Positions 44,155 to 52,092 of a stretch of 64,000 bases of DNA are shown here, one piece after another. Each line of letters begins with the position of its first letter. Position 1 is the stretch's first letter. Source of the DNA: an uncultured Eubacteriales bacterium (GTDB taxonomy: Bacteria; Bacillota; Clostridia; Oscillospirales; CAG-382); the NCBI GenBank assembly GCA_934479825.1, contig CAKSOW010000007.1, positions 1 through 64,000 of the forward strand, given 5' to 3'. Below the pieces are notes generated by a model that ran no database searches, was not told the origin of the DNA, and saw only the letters and a program-made list of their open reading frames with translations. The position numbers were made by a program, and so were the translations under genes.

Positions 44155-44931
44155 TTATTTTGTTCCGCAACGTTTTGCAAGTTCTTTGGCAATTTCTAAG
44201 TAAGCTGCCGCTCCTTTGGAATGTTTGTCGAAATAGACGGCCGGCATTCCGAAACTGGGCGCTTCCGAAAGGCGCACGTTGCGCGGTACGGGCGTTGTGA
44301 AAAGTTTCCCGGGAAAGTGTTTTTTGATTTCTTCAAGCACCTGTACCGATAAGTTCAGTCTGCCGTCGAACATGGCAATGACTACGCCGACCAAATCCAA
44401 GCGCGGATTGTATAGCCTTTTTATCTGCGAAATGGTGAGCGTCAGCTGGCTCAACCCTTCAAGCGCGAAGTATTCGCACTGCATGGGAACGACCACGCCG
44501 TCGGCGGCGCTTAAAGCGTTAATGGTGAGAAGTCCGAGCGAGGGGGGGCAGTCGATCAGAATATAATCGTAGTCGGCACGCAGCGTGTCGAGTGCATTTT
44601 TGAGCTTGTATTGGCGATCCTTGACATCGACAAGTTCCAATTCCGCACCGGCCAGCGATATTTCCGACGGCAGTACATCAAGGTTATCAAAAGCCGTCTT
44701 GACGATACAGCCGTAGGGATTGGCGCCCATGATCAAGTCATAGGCCGAGTTGTCCTCGGTTTTTTCGGCTCCCACGCCGCTGGTGGCATTGCCCTGAGGG
44801 TCAAAATCCACAAGCAATACTTTGTGCCCGAGTATGCCGAGAGACGCGGCTAAGTTTACGGCGGAGGTTGTTTTTCCGACGCCGCCTTTTTGGTTGGCAA
44901 AGGCGAGAACCGTGCAGGGGGTTGAAGTCAT
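44155..44931 (-). CDS. ParA/Soj family ATPase
   Basis: 258-aa chromosome-partitioning type ATPase. Deviant Walker A ANQKGGVGKTTSAVNLAASL with the signature Lys, Walker A' LLVDFDPQGNATSGV, motif YILIDCPPSLGLLT. Start: of two ATGs six nt apart, the second (MTSTPCTV) has GGAG at proper 7-nt spacing. It follows gdpP by 13 bp. No parB/spo0J lies on either side, although soj is usually paired with one; it may be encoded elsewhere. Confidence 0.9.
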   Translation of the reverse strand: MTSTPCTVLAFANQKGGVGKTTSAVNLAASLGILGHKVLLVDFDPQGNATSGVGAEKTEDNSAYDLIMGANPYGCIVKTAFDNLDVLPSEISLAGAELELVDVKDRQYKLKNALDTLRADYDYILIDCPPSLGLLTINALSAADGVVVPMQCEYFALEGLSQLTLTISQIKRLYNPRLDLVGVVIAMFDGRLNLSVQVLEEIKKHFPGKLFTTPVPRNVRLSEAPSFGMPAVYFDKHSKGAAAYLEIAKELAKRCGTK

Positions 44932-44944
44932 AGGCATTCTCCGT

Positions 44945-46951
44945 TTAGTTTTTGTTGCAAGCTTCGTTATAATGGTTGTCAATGGCTTGCTTTAATTGTT
45001 TCAAGGCGTCGGGAAGTGTGGTGTCGTTTAATTGGACGCCGGCCGCGTCATAATGACCGCCGCCGCCGAGGGCTTCGGTGATAAGCTGAACGTTGACCGT
45101 CCCGTCTGAGCGCGCAGAAATGTGTACATTGCCATCGATACGGCATAAAACGAACGACGCGCACACGTTTTCCACCGTGAGCAAACGGTCGGCCGCCTTG
45201 GAGGCGGCAATCTTATCCTTTAAATCAGAATCCTTTTCACTGACCGAAATGGCGATTTTGTCTTTATAGATATGGATGTTGTTTTCAAACACTGTTTCGC
45301 GCATGAAATCGCCGACCGAAGTGTCGAAAAGCTTTGTGGCAGCATAGGGTTCAGCGCCCTCACTTCGTAAGTACAGCGCCGCGCCGAACGTTTTCACACC
45401 GGTGTTTTTGGTAAACTGTTTGGTATCGAGAATGATGCCGGCAAAGAGCAGATTGGCTTCGGGGCGGGTGAGGGTTCCGGGAGGGGTAGCCTGTTCGAGA
45501 ATCTCGCACATCAGTTCCGAAACCGAGGACGCGGCCGGTTCAATGTAGGCGATTTTCGGGGGATTGATGAATTCGCCGGTCTTGCGGTGGTGGTCGATGA
45601 CTACAAAGGAGCTTGCCGATTCATACAGTTCGGGAAGCTCAAAGAACGGCGGATTGTTCACGTCGCAAACAACCAACAGCGTGTCCGAACGAATCAGCTC
45701 ATGCGCCATTTCGCGGTCGATGAACAATTCATCATATTCGCCTGCCTGAAAACGCATGCTTTCAAATATTTTCTTCAAGTTGAAATCGTGAATGTTGACA
45801 ACGACATTGACCGGCGTTCCGAGAAATTTTGCCATGCGCGAAACGGCTACGCATGAGGCGATCGAGTCATGGTCGGCGTATTTGTGCCCCATGACGATGA
45901 CGTTTCCGCTTTTTTTGATAAGGCCGACCAATTCATTGGCAATCACGCGTGAACGGACCTTGGTTTTCTTCTGTACCGATTTGGAGCGGCCGCCATAATA
46001 TTCGACACTGCTTTCGCTTTTCACGACCGCCTGGTCGCCGCCGCGCTGTAAAGCAAGGTCAAGAGCGCTGCGCGCCGCGCTCTCTTTTTCAGCAAGCGTG
46101 CCGCTGATCTTGGATACGCCGATTGAGGCCGTAAAGGGCATGGTGATGTTGTCGATCTCAATTTCGCGGATCTTATCGAGAATATCAAAACGACTCTCGT
46201 CAAGTTTTTCAAAATGCCGCTGTTCAAAGATGATGATAAACTTGTCCTTGTCGTATTCCTTTAAAATGCCGCCTAAGGAGGCAGTCCATGCGTCAAGCGT
46301 ACTGCCGATGAGGGCAAGCGCGGTGCGCTGTTTATCCTGAATGAACTGAACGGCCTCGGAAAAGTTGTCGATTACGACGAACGCAACCATGACTGATTTC
46401 ATTTCCAACTCTTTCTTCAAAGCGGTTAATTCGGTCGTGTCCTCCCAGACGGTAATACAGTGTCCCTTTCCGACGCTCTGCGTCTTGTAACAGCTGACAT
46501 TGTAATTTACACCGCGGAAAGAAACCGGAATCGGTTCGCCCGTGTCGCGGAACAGCCGCGCTGCGCTGAGCGACGGACTGAAATGTTCCGACAGCTTTTT
46601 GCCGTACAGCGTTGTTTTTTCGCCGGCCGCCGCCAAAAAAGCTTTGTTGTACCAGACGATCTCACCCGTCTCACCGACAATGACCACCGGCGAGGCAAAC
46701 GATGTGACAAAATTGAGCGTTAAGCCGGACAACATCGGGCCGTCCTTGGTCATGCCGCTTTTTTTGATTTCGCGCCATACGAAAACCAAGTGAATGATCA
46801 AATAGATTCCCGTAAAGACAAGACCTGCCGCACCAAGCGTTTTTTCTTGGCGCGCAAAGCAGGCGAGCGTGTACAGGATGAGAAGAACAAGTCCTGCAAA
46901 CAGGCTTTTATGGGAACACAGCTTCTTTATATAGTCCTTGAAAGAAACCAT
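44945..46951 (-). CDS. gdpP: Cyclic-di-AMP phosphodiesterase GdpP
   Basis: 668-aa membrane enzyme degrading c-di-AMP. Two N-terminal helices (about 14-55), a PAS-like domain, a degenerate GGDEF domain (EYDKDKFIIIFEQ, not catalytic), and the DHH-DHHA1 phosphodiesterase with GHKYADHDSIAS, VCDVNNPP, VVIDHHRKTGEF and, at the end, the GGGGHYDAAG motif. Strong AAGGAGG. Lies between DUF2232 and parA genes, matching the yybS-yybT order near Firmicute origins. Confidence 0.96.
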   Translation of the reverse strand: MVSFKDYIKKLCSHKSLFAGLVLLILYTLACFARQEKTLGAAGLVFTGIYLIIHLVFVWREIKKSGMTKDGPMLSGLTLNFVTSFASPVVIVGETGEIVWYNKAFLAAAGEKTTLYGKKLSEHFSPSLSAARLFRDTGEPIPVSFRGVNYNVSCYKTQSVGKGHCITVWEDTTELTALKKELEMKSVMVAFVVIDNFSEAVQFIQDKQRTALALIGSTLDAWTASLGGILKEYDKDKFIIIFEQRHFEKLDESRFDILDKIREIEIDNITMPFTASIGVSKISGTLAEKESAARSALDLALQRGGDQAVVKSESSVEYYGGRSKSVQKKTKVRSRVIANELVGLIKKSGNVIVMGHKYADHDSIASCVAVSRMAKFLGTPVNVVVNIHDFNLKKIFESMRFQAGEYDELFIDREMAHELIRSDTLLVVCDVNNPPFFELPELYESASSFVVIDHHRKTGEFINPPKIAYIEPAASSVSELMCEILEQATPPGTLTRPEANLLFAGIILDTKQFTKNTGVKTFGAALYLRSEGAEPYAATKLFDTSVGDFMRETVFENNIHIYKDKIAISVSEKDSDLKDKIAASKAADRLLTVENVCASFVLCRIDGNVHISARSDGTVNVQLITEALGGGGHYDAAGVQLNDTTLPDALKQLKQAIDNHYNEACNKN

Positions 46952-46979
46952 GATAAAACCTCCTTAGAGAGTGTTGCTT

Positions 46980-48104
46980 TCAGATGTCGCCGCCGCTTAA
47001 CTTGTCGCGAAGATTCGCGCTTAGCTGCGAGGACGCACCGACAAAGGCAAGAAAGGTAAAAATCAGACCGCCAAGCCCGAGAAGCATGCCCAAAAGCGGA
47101 AATGCAACAGCTAAAAGAGCGATACTGCCGGCACGGCTTTTTAATTTTTTGCATAAAAAAGTATACAAAAAGCGAATGCCGATCCACGCAAACGGATAGG
47201 TTAAGATAGCCGAAAGATTCATGAACGCGACAAATAAGGCGCTGTCGGACGCGGTGAAACTGGTAATCAAATAGATGCCGTATGAAACGTAAAACATCAC
47301 AACACTGCCGCTTGACAGGGAAAAACGCCCGTTGCCGGCAAAATCAAGCTTCTTTTCGGCATGCAGGGCGTGTGCTGTGGGCTTATAGAAAAGAAGTGTC
47401 AAAGCGGCGGCAATCATGCTGAAACATACCGCGAACGACGGCAACGACAGCCGAACCGACACGACCAAGGTTGGCTCAAAATCTTTCATGGCCTGTATGG
47501 TCTCGGCACTTTGAGCAGATCTTGCCGTAAGCGTTCCTTGTGAACTCGTGTTTTCTAATATGGCCGAATAGAATTTCCCGACATAAGCGGCTAAATCGTT
47601 GACGCCCTTTTCTAAAACTTCAAGGTTGAATGCCCCATAAAGTTGAATTAAGAGAAAAACGACATGCGAGGCAAGAAAAAGCGTATATACCGCGCAAAGC
47701 ACGGCAAAAGCCACGCTTTTGGTCGAACCCTGACGGAGGCAGACGTAAAGCGCAAGCCCCGTGAGCAAAGCAAAAATTAAATTTGTGAAGCTTTGTACCG
47801 TATTCAACGTAAAACCGTCGGCAAAAAAAGCGCGTGCCAAAAGACTTATCGCACATACGACCGGAGGCACCGGCGTAAAGCGGACGTCGTTGGTCGCAAG
47901 AAGGAGCGCATACAGCGCGCAAAAGGCGGTAAGAACAAAAAGCCCCGGTAGATCCAATAACGGAAAAAGCGACAGATGCGTTACATATAAGAGCGCGACA
48001 CAGGCCAAAAGACAGCTGATATACGGCGGCTTTTCGCCCGCATGCGGCATGGTTCCCGGTTGGTCTTGCAAATAGGACACCCCTTTTTGAATCATTTTGG
48101 ACAA
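46980..48104 (-). CDS. DUF2232 (YybS-like) membrane protein
   Basis: 374-aa polytopic membrane protein, about eight hydrophobic spans, with a short hydrophilic N-terminus. Position directly before gdpP on the same strand (28 bp) is the conserved place of YybS/DUF2232. Function unknown. Start uncertain: a TTG (48104) 4 nt after GGAGA, or an ATG three codons later (48095) at 13-nt spacing. Confidence 0.8.
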   Translation of the reverse strand: MSKMIQKGVSYLQDQPGTMPHAGEKPPYISCLLACVALLYVTHLSLFPLLDLPGLFVLTAFCALYALLLATNDVRFTPVPPVVCAISLLARAFFADGFTLNTVQSFTNLIFALLTGLALYVCLRQGSTKSVAFAVLCAVYTLFLASHVVFLLIQLYGAFNLEVLEKGVNDLAAYVGKFYSAILENTSSQGTLTARSAQSAETIQAMKDFEPTLVVSVRLSLPSFAVCFSMIAAALTLLFYKPTAHALHAEKKLDFAGNGRFSLSSGSVVMFYVSYGIYLITSFTASDSALFVAFMNLSAILTYPFAWIGIRFLYTFLCKKLKSRAGSIALLAVAFPLLGMLLGLGGLIFTFLAFVGASSQLSANLRDKLSGGDI

Positions 48105-48134
48105 AAATCTCCATTTTTATTATTATACAGTATC

Positions 48135-48163
48135 AGTATACCACATCAGAGACTATTTTGCAA
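48135..48163 (-). promoter_or_regulatory. Promoter of the DUF2232-gdpP-parA operon
   Basis: Minus strand TTGCAA, 17 bp, TATACT. Confidence 0.7.
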
Positions 48164-48181
48164 GACTTTTGAAAAATAGGC

Positions 48182-48224
48182 AAAAAAAGCCTCCGGAAAA
48201 ATCAAAAATCGGTTTTTCCGGAGG
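48182..48224 (-). terminator. Terminator of the sipL operon
   Basis: 12-bp stem CCTCCGGAAAAA/TTTTTCCGGAGG followed on the minus strand by CTTTTTTT. A second stem at 48236-48267 (CGCGGCG.../...CGCCGCG) precedes it. Confidence 0.85.
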
Positions 48225-48275
48225 GAAAACATAGGCGCGGCGCAAAACAAAGTTTTACGCCGCGCTTTGTACCGG

Positions 48276-49844
48276 TCAATCCGTCGTTTGCGGTGTATCG
48301 CCGCACGGAATCACGACCGTTTTGCGGTTTGGCGGCAGTGAATCGCCCCCAAACCCGTTGGTGCGGCGCAGAGTCTCCTGCGGAATCTCGTACTTCTTGG
48401 CGATATCCCACAGGTTCTCCTCTTTTTCAGGATAATAGATGATATATTCAGCTTTGCAGAGCGGTTTCGGCTCGTCGTAGTGAATGTCCGCGCGGTCAAT
48501 GGCTGTGATTTTTTCACGGTTTAAGCAAATGCCGGTCGTTTCGGTGTCGGCTGTGAGAAGAATTTCGCCGTCGCGCAGGACTGCATTGCAGTTTTTGCAC
48601 TCGGTATTCAAAAGATACCGCTTTTCCGGAGTCATGTCACGCACACTTTCCAAGGGCAGATGAATATTGAAAACAGCGGAAGTACCGACGGTTTCTGCTT
48701 TTTCGTTGGCGCCAAGAACCCATGCGAAAGCGCGGCCGGTCATGGTGAGTTTCCCGTCGGACAGTTCCGGCGTCAGGGGTTCGAGGCGGATTCCGGCATC
48801 GGTGATTTCGGTAAAGCCCTCTCGGTCGGCACGCAAGGACTGCTCCAAGCGGCCATGTTCGCTCACGGTCTGACCGGAGCTGTCAAAGGAATACGTGTTT
48901 TTTCCAAAATCGCATTCATAGGCCGGCGAAAAACCATCGTCGAAATAGGTGATTTCCGTCTGATCGAACAGGTCGGCAAAGACTTTATAGCCGAGAGAAA
49001 CATGAATGACGCGGTTTTCGCCGTAGGCATCAAAAGAAGAACCGGCTTCCATGCCCTCAGGGCGGATTTTTCCGATTACGGTCTGACCGTGATGCGCGTC
49101 CGGCGAGGGAATCTCTCCCTCAAACGGCAGTTCCTTGGTGAGATAGACATATTCCGCATTCTGCGCATCGGGCGCACTTTCAGCACGGTAGGTGCACTTG
49201 AACAGAACCCGGCCGTTATACCGGATATTTTCGTCTGTCGGAGCAATGTCGTCCAACGAAAAAGCAGCTGTATAATCGACAATGTCAGCAATCGGCGCAA
49301 GCCCCCCGTCAAGGACGATGTCCTCTTTCAGTTCTTCCGGTTCACTTTGCATTTTTTTGTGTACGGTGCAGAGGGCGGTGCAGGGACGAAGTTCCGTTTC
49401 GCCTTCCTCCGGCGAAAGCAGCGAAATTTCCCCGATATCGGTCACGCTCACACATAAAGCAAGTCCTAAGGTTATGCTCACGGAACGCGGATTTTTTGGC
49501 TTTGCGGCGGCCGAGAGAATACAGCCGCTTTCTTCGATGACCGGCGTTCCGACGGTTTCCGGCATTTTGGACGCGTCAAAGGTGTGCTCAAATTCATTCG
49601 GAAACACCGCGCATTTGAGAAATCCCTGCTTTTCGTCGTTATATAGTAAGCGCGTGTTTGTTTTTCCCTTTACGGTGATATGTCCGTCAGAGAGCGTTGA
49701 AGAAAGTGCATAAACATCCGCATCGGTACGGATGATCTTTCCGATTCCGGGGAGATATTCGGGGAGCGCCGCTTCAAATTCCAGCGGAATTTCCGCTTTG
49801 TCGTTGAACGTGACGCTGCATAAGGGGAAAGTGTACGGTTCCAT
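48276..49844 (-). CDS. sipL: SipL: SPOCS (DUF3794) domains plus LysM
   Basis: 522-aa spore-coat morphogenesis protein. About three DUF3794/SPOCS-type segments (for example LPEYLPGIGKIIRTDADVYA near the start and VSLGYKVFADLFDQTEITYF mid-protein), then a C-terminal LysM domain (about 470-515: EENLWDIAKKYEIPQETLRRTN). In Clostridioides difficile SipL binds SpoIVA through its LysM domain. Start at the ATG after AAAGGAG; an upstream extension would run through spoVM. Its ribosome site lies in an 11-bp inverted repeat. Confidence 0.9.
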   Translation of the reverse strand: MEPYTFPLCSVTFNDKAEIPLEFEAALPEYLPGIGKIIRTDADVYALSSTLSDGHITVKGKTNTRLLYNDEKQGFLKCAVFPNEFEHTFDASKMPETVGTPVIEESGCILSAAAKPKNPRSVSITLGLALCVSVTDIGEISLLSPEEGETELRPCTALCTVHKKMQSEPEELKEDIVLDGGLAPIADIVDYTAAFSLDDIAPTDENIRYNGRVLFKCTYRAESAPDAQNAEYVYLTKELPFEGEIPSPDAHHGQTVIGKIRPEGMEAGSSFDAYGENRVIHVSLGYKVFADLFDQTEITYFDDGFSPAYECDFGKNTYSFDSSGQTVSEHGRLEQSLRADREGFTEITDAGIRLEPLTPELSDGKLTMTGRAFAWVLGANEKAETVGTSAVFNIHLPLESVRDMTPEKRYLLNTECKNCNAVLRDGEILLTADTETTGICLNREKITAIDRADIHYDEPKPLCKAEYIIYYPEKEENLWDIAKKYEIPQETLRRTNGFGGDSLPPNRKTVVIPCGDTPQTTD

Positions 49845-49849
49845 AAATA

Positions 49850-49898
49850 AAACTCCTTTGCCTGTGTTTTCTTTAATAAAACATATGCAAAGGAGTTT
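49850..49898 (-). promoter_or_regulatory. Inverted repeat enclosing the sipL ribosome binding site
   Basis: Perfect 11-bp arms at 49850-49860 and 49888-49898 with a 27-nt loop. The downstream arm (minus strand CAAAGGAGTTT) is sipL's Shine-Dalgarno region; the upstream arm is its exact complement. Folding would block ribosome access. Confidence 0.6.
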
Positions 49899-49927
49899 AA
49901 GGGTATGACTGGGCACAGCTTTCCGGG

Positions 49928-50005
49928 CTATCTTTTTTTGTCGCGTAGGAATAAACGTAAAAAAGGTTTCAAAAAACGCGGCGGTTTCAATAATACGATT
50001 TTCAT
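49928..50005 (-). CDS. spoVM: Stage V sporulation protein M
   Basis: 25-aa amphipathic peptide, starting MKIVLLKPPRFLKPFLR. It aligns without gaps to the Bacillus SpoVM pattern as I recall it: K2, K7, P9, a basic residue at 10, F11, L12 and R17 coincide, with a basic C-terminus. SpoVM marks the forespore surface by curvature and anchors SpoIVA. An excellent AAAGGAAGA ribosome site stands 6-7 nt before the ATG. It sits between a 52-aa membrane protein gene (34 bp upstream) and sipL (83 bp downstream), whose product also binds SpoIVA. Confidence 0.88.
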   Translation of the reverse strand: MKIVLLKPPRFLKPFLRLFLRDKKR

Positions 50006-50039
50006 ACAATCTTCCTTTCGTTGCGCAAGAACATTGCCT

Positions 50040-50198
50040 TTATTTGCATTTTAAGGCGAGAAATCCGGCAAGAATCAAGAGAATTGCCTCTATACAGACC
50101 AATAGGACCGGCGGCAGGAAACAGGCGACAAGGATTCCAAGTCCGATGCAGAGAACGCCGACGCCGATAAGTGCGGATAGCGCTGTGAATTTTTTCAT
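50040..50198 (-). CDS. 52-aa hydrophobic membrane protein
   Basis: Reads MKKFTALSALIGVGVLCIGL at the start and ends CIEAILLILAGFLALKCK; two hydrophobic stretches (about 6-27 and 30-48) separated by Pro-Pro make a helical hairpin likely. A modest AGGC-type ribosome site precedes the ATG. First gene of the probable spoVM-sipL operon, so a sporulation role is plausible. I do not recognise the family. Confidence 0.65.
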   Translation of the reverse strand: MKKFTALSALIGVGVLCIGLGILVACFLPPVLLVCIEAILLILAGFLALKCK

Positions 50199-50339
50199 GT
50201 ACTTCGCCTGCCTTTTGTAAAAAATCGGTCAAAGGATTTCACTCTCGGTGTAGTATATGCACGCGGTGTGAAAGTTGCCACTGTGAGTTGTGAAAATTTG
50301 GGCTTTGGCTAAGATTTTTTTGCGAAAATTCCTTTTTTC

Positions 50340-50368
50340 TTGACTTTTCCTTTCATTTATTGTACTCT
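50340..50368 (+). promoter_or_regulatory. Promoter of the ROK kinase gene
   Basis: TTGACT, 17 bp, TACTCT. Confidence 0.5.
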
Positions 50369-50415
50369 TATAAGGAAAGAATGTAAGCTTGAAAAGGAAG
50401 AAAGGAAGTCGTAGT

Positions 50416-51369
50416 ATGCTTATCGGAGTGGATATCGGCGGCACAAAGTGCGCTTGTGTTGCGGCAAGCCAAAAGGAAAACGGCGTGGAAATTTTAGCGC
50501 GTGAAGCCTTTGAAACCGCCGGAAATACGCCGGACGAGGTGTTGGAACGTTTTGACGGCCTTATTTGTCGTTTTACGGAACAATATGAGCCGTGTAAAGC
50601 CATCGGCATCAGTTGCGGCGGACCGCTTGACAGTGAAAAAGGCGTGATCCTGTCTCCGCCGAACCTGCCGGGCTGGGATAATATCGAAATCACAAAACAT
50701 TTTACAGAGCGTTTCGGCGTTCCGGCGCGCCTGATCAACGACGCAAACGCCTCGGCGCTTGCTGAATGGAAATACGGTGCAGGCGTCGGGACCAAGAACA
50801 TGATCTTTTTAACGTTCGGCACCGGGCTTGGGGCAGGTTTAATTTTAAACGGCGCCTTGTATGAAGGAACAAACGGCATGGCAGGCGAGGTCGGCCATAT
50901 GCGCCTTGCACCGTTCGGACCGTCCGGCTATGGCAAATGCGGCTCATTCGAGGGCTTTTGCAGTGGCGGAGGTTTAGCGGAATTGGCCAGAGGACTAGCA
51001 AGAGAAGCTTTACAGCGCGGAGAGACGGTATCGTTTGTGCCGGGAAACGATCTGAAAAATGCAGCAATCACGGCCAAAAGTGTGGCGCAAGCCGCACGTG
51101 AGGGCGATCGGGTGGCGCTTGAAACATTCCGGCTCTGCGGTGAAAAGCTCGGAGAGGGGCTTTCGCTACTCATCGACCTCTTTAATCCGGAAGTCATTGT
51201 CATTGGCAGTATTTTTGCAAGATGTCAGGATCTGCTGTGGAAACACGCGCAGAATGTCATTTGTACCGAAGCGTTGAGCCAAAGCGCAGAAGTTTGTAAG
51301 GTCGTTCCGGCAAAGCTTGGCGAGCAGATCGGCGATTATGCCGCGCTTGCGGCGGCGTCGGAGGCATAA
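50416..51369 (+). CDS. ROK family sugar kinase
   Basis: 317-aa ROK protein. ATP loop GVDIGGTKCACVAA (about 3-16), second phosphate motif LTFGTGLGAGLILNG, catalytic INDANASALAEW. The usual zinc motif (CxCGxxGCxE) is altered to KCGSFEGFCSGGG. No HTH domain, so a kinase, not a regulator; glucose, N-acetylhexosamine or similar is likely. Start at the ATG behind AAAGGAAG rather than a TTG nine codons earlier. Paired with a SIS isomerase gene 19 bp downstream. Confidence 0.85.
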   Translation: MLIGVDIGGTKCACVAASQKENGVEILAREAFETAGNTPDEVLERFDGLICRFTEQYEPCKAIGISCGGPLDSEKGVILSPPNLPGWDNIEITKHFTERFGVPARLINDANASALAEWKYGAGVGTKNMIFLTFGTGLGAGLILNGALYEGTNGMAGEVGHMRLAPFGPSGYGKCGSFEGFCSGGGLAELARGLAREALQRGETVSFVPGNDLKNAAITAKSVAQAAREGDRVALETFRLCGEKLGEGLSLLIDLFNPEVIVIGSIFARCQDLLWKHAQNVICTEALSQSAEVCKVVPAKLGEQIGDYAALAAASEA

Positions 51370-51388
51370 TAATATTAGGAAAGAGAGA

Positions 51389-52024
51389 ATGATTATGAGA
51401 ATAAACGATTTGACTGCACGGTATCCGGCGCTTGCCGTATGTGCGGATTCAATTGAAAAGGCTGTGGAGTTACTCTATACGCGAACTGTTTCGGACGGAA
51501 AAATTCTGCTTTGCGGCAATGGCGGAAGCGCCGCCGACTGTGACCACATTGTCGGCGAATTGATGAAAGGATTTCTCTCTCGTCGGCCGCTTAAAGAGGC
51601 GGACAAGGCGCGTTTCGCGTCCGGCGCGTTTGCCGAACGGGGAAAGGAGATAGCCGACGCATTGCAATACGCGATCCCTGCCATTTCGCTTTGTGCACAC
51701 AGCGCCGTGCTTACGGCGTTTGCCAACGATGTCCGGCCGGACGCCGTTTTTGCGCAGCTTATGTATGGCTACGGTACACAACGCGATACGGCGTTTTGCT
51801 TATCGACCTCGGGCAATTCCGTCAATGTCGTGAATGCCGCTCTTGCCGCAAAGGCACGCGGAATGGCGGTAGTGTCGATGACGGGGGAAAAGGCGGCGGC
51901 GTTAGATAAAGTGAGCGATGTTGTTATCAAAGTCCCCGAAACAGAGACTTATAAAATTCAAGAACTGCATTTGCCGGTATATCATTATATCTGTGCTGTG
52001 TTAGAAGAAAAGTTTTTCGGTTGA
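51389..52024 (+). CDS. SIS-domain protein, GmhA-like phosphoheptose isomerase
   Basis: 211-aa SIS protein. ILLCGNGGSAADCDHIVGELMKGF and CLSTSGNSVNVVNAA are sugar-phosphate binding loops, and IQELHLPVYHYICAVLEE carries the C-terminal residues seen in GmhA. It could isomerise sedoheptulose 7-phosphate, or another sugar phosphate together with the ROK kinase. The ATG at MIMRIND has AGGA 8 nt upstream; another ATG is two codons on. Confidence 0.85.
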   Translation: MIMRINDLTARYPALAVCADSIEKAVELLYTRTVSDGKILLCGNGGSAADCDHIVGELMKGFLSRRPLKEADKARFASGAFAERGKEIADALQYAIPAISLCAHSAVLTAFANDVRPDAVFAQLMYGYGTQRDTAFCLSTSGNSVNVVNAALAAKARGMAVVSMTGEKAAALDKVSDVVIKVPETETYKIQELHLPVYHYICAVLEEKFFG

Positions 52025-52031
52025 ACGGGAC

Positions 52032-52060
52032 TTGCAATTTTTCTCAAAAACCTGTATAAT
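52032..52060 (+). promoter_or_regulatory. Sigma-A promoter of the WYL regulator gene
   Basis: TTGCAA, 17 bp, TATAAT. Confidence 0.8.
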
Positions 52061-52092
52061 GAGAAAAAGTATTCGCATAAGGACGTGAAATC

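Noticed and set aside
49904..50047. Plus-strand 47-codon frame with AAAGGAGTTT before its ATG, antisense to spoVM
   Set aside because: No recognisable family; its apparent ribosome site is the complementary arm of the sipL leader repeat, and the minus-strand SpoVM frame explains the region better.
50002..50232. Minus-strand 76-codon frame overlapping the 52-aa gene
   Set aside because: Arg/Ser-rich composition typical of an out-of-frame reading; the alternative frame gives a clean membrane protein.
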